Shown here: positions 14,714 through 15,656 of the stretch, piece after piece
Numbering within the stretch: position 1 is the first letter of the stretch
How the letters are laid out: every line of letters starts with the position of its first letter
DNA from: Desulfobacula sp.
GTDB lineage: Bacteria; Desulfobacterota; Desulfobacteria; Desulfobacterales; Desulfobacteraceae
Reading direction: 5' to 3'
NCBI GenBank assembly: GCA_027858355.1
Contig: JAQICW010000342.1
Coordinates: 1 to 15,656, forward strand
Length of the DNA stretch: 15,656 nt
The notes under the pieces: generated by a model
Databases searched by the model: none
What the model was told of the DNA's origin: nothing
What the model saw: only the letters and a program-made list of their open reading frames with translations
Program-made: the position numbers and the translations under genes

Positions 14714-14741
14714 ATTTTCCATTCTCAATTTTCAATTAACG
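14714..14741 (+). repeat. Direct repeat, right copy, flanking the four-helix-bundle gene
   Basis: ATTTTCCATTCTC, then AATTTTCAATTAACG, lies one base beyond the pglX stop codon (14745-14743) and runs into the 5' end of the four-helix-bundle gene. The unit CCATTCTCAATTTT is itself repeated in tandem just left of it (CCCATTCTCAATTTT at 14704-14718), so the start codon of the gene lies within repeat sequence. Confidence 0.7.
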
Positions 14742-14742
14742 C

Positions 14743-15656
14743 TCACCAATCCGCATTAAGGTATTTTTTAAGTTGACCCGCATTAAGCACCTCGTAAGGG
14801 ATCATTTTCTTGTTCTGCAAAGGGGCAATATTTTTGCCGACGCCATCATCAAGGATAGGAGCATACCCTTCGGAAAGAAGTTCATCGATTTTGGTTTTGA
14901 AGGATTCAATTTCCTTGAGCTGCTTGAAGATCCGGTCTTTTTCATTCTGGGCTTCGGCGCTTTCGTTATTGGCCAGGTCACTTTGGCGATTCACCAGTGA
15001 CCGTTCCCGGTGCTCGATATAGACCGAGCGCAGGCGCATCAGCTTATCCCGGCTCCACTTGTAAATGATGATGTAACAGTCAAACCCCTGTTCTGGGCCG
15101 CTGGAAAGATGCCAGATGAAAGGTGTCTTCGGCAAATAGCTAAAAAGGTTGAAATGGTCAGACTGCTCCGCAAAAAAATGCTTGTTCAGATAATCATGGA
15201 TCGGACGGCCAAGCACCGTGTCGAAGCTGGAATACTGAGCCGGGCTGAATCCTTTTTTACGGAATTTTTCCTCTATGCGATCCAGCAGCGCCGTATCTCC
15301 GGCGTTCGACACCAGCGGAATAATGCCGTCTTCATCCTCCATGAGAATTTCACGAACTAAATCTACTAAAAATTCAAAAGCAATTTCTTGAGATATCCCC
15401 TTTGAAAATTGTGAAGCGCTCATTTGATGGACTCCCCAGACAATATCTAATGGATTTATTGAGTTTTTTTTGCAAACATCTTCTAAATCTGTGCCTTTTA
15501 AGACTTGGGGAATGGATAATTGTACTTTTTCATAGATATCAATCTCATTTGCACATACTTGTTCTATTTTTTTAGAACTAAATTCATTTAACAATGAGCT
15601 ATGGTTTGAAACAAAATAATCCTTTCCTTTCTTTGATAATGGGAGGTCTGCTATAT
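14743..15656 (-). CDS. pglX: BREX type I adenine-specific DNA methyltransferase PglX, C-terminal part
   Basis: The frame is open from the window edge to a TGA at 14745-14743, so only the last 303 residues are visible, beginning within IADLPLSKKGKDYFVSNHSS; a TTG at 15594 is not a true start. The visible part matches the PglX C-terminus: WGVHQMSASQFSKGI, DTVLGRPIHDYL, LPKTPFIWHLSS, YIIIYKW and a long charged coiled coil leading to ILDDGVGKNI and LKKYLNADW. The methyltransferase motifs lie outside the window, so the identification rests on this C-terminal region and the pglZ-brxL context. PglX methylates adenine in the host's asymmetric BREX site. GC content drops sharply left-to-right at about 15350, from roughly 50% to 25-35%, inside the gene. 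Confidence 0.9.
   Translation of the reverse strand, partial: IADLPLSKKGKDYFVSNHSSLLNEFSSKKIEQVCANEIDIYEKVQLSIPQVLKGTDLEDVCKKNSINPLDIVWGVHQMSASQFSKGISQEIAFEFLVDLVREILMEDEDGIIPLVSNAGDTALLDRIEEKFRKKGFSPAQYSSFDTVLGRPIHDYLNKHFFAEQSDHFNLFSYLPKTPFIWHLSSGPEQGFDCYIIIYKWSRDKLMRLRSVYIEHRERSLVNRQSDLANNESAEAQNEKDRIFKQLKEIESFKTKIDELLSEGYAPILDDGVGKNIAPLQNKKMIPYEVLNAGQLKKYLNADW

Noticed and set aside
14733..14735. TTG start for the four-helix-bundle gene
   Set aside because: The added residues are encoded by the flanking repeat, and the ATG at 14708 gives the usual family length.
15010..15360. 116-codon plus-strand ORF
   Set aside because: Antisense to the conserved C-terminal part of pglX; no support as a gene.

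Overview
The window is a dense bacterial anti-phage defence island. I see no housekeeping genes, tRNA, rRNA, CRISPR array or transposase. Most genes are preceded by strong Shine-Dalgarno sequences (GGAGG or AGGAG), and base composition varies from AT-rich (the TIR gene, avcD and the left edge of the pglX fragment) to more balanced (pglX 3' end, the ATPase pair and the ubiquitin-like operon). That mosaic fits serial acquisition of modules. The host looks like a moderate-GC Gram-negative bacterium; a sulfate-reducer-like Desulfobacterota host is a guess from general gene style only.

Layout from left to right. (1) 1-1044, minus strand: 5' part of a TIR-plus-P-loop NTPase gene of STAND-like type, interrupted by one amber codon and cut by the window edge. 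(2) 1663-3941, minus strand: a three-gene ubiquitin-like conjugation operon (multiubiquitin protein, DUF6791-ThiF E1-type enzyme with a probable E2-like N-terminus, and a DUF6527 protein), matching the published bacterial ubiquitination-like (Bub) type. (3) 4101-5903, plus strand: a divergent three-gene operon encoding a small ECF-like sigma factor, an acidic protein of unknown function and an ImmA/IrrE metallopeptidase. The 159-bp divergent promoter region carries two outward-facing copies of GGAGCATAA. (4) 6327-8022, plus strand: an AvcD/DcdV-type anti-phage dCTP deaminase overlapped by a 58-codon small ORF, then an intrinsic terminator. (5) 8169-15656, minus strand: the 3' half of a type I BREX operon, in transcription order pglX (partial), a four-helix-bundle (S23/IVP-like) gene, an AAA ATPase, a DUF4276 protein, pglZ and brxL.

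How the parts may work together. BREX methylates host DNA through PglX and blocks phage replication with the help of PglZ and BrxL; the embedded ATPase-DUF4276 pair looks like a second, PARIS- or OLD-like defence unit carried inside the operon. AvcD depletes deoxycytidine nucleotides during infection. The ubiquitin-like operon would conjugate a multi-domain Ubl to targets. The divergent sigma/acidic protein/IrrE operon may be its regulatory arm, with the protease releasing the sigma factor by cleaving an inhibitor; that is inference. A dispersed repeat of about 80 bp sits at 1330 and 5999, and a short version at 8093, that is, at the boundaries between modules 1/2, 3/4 and 4/5, suggesting recombination scars or shared boundary elements.
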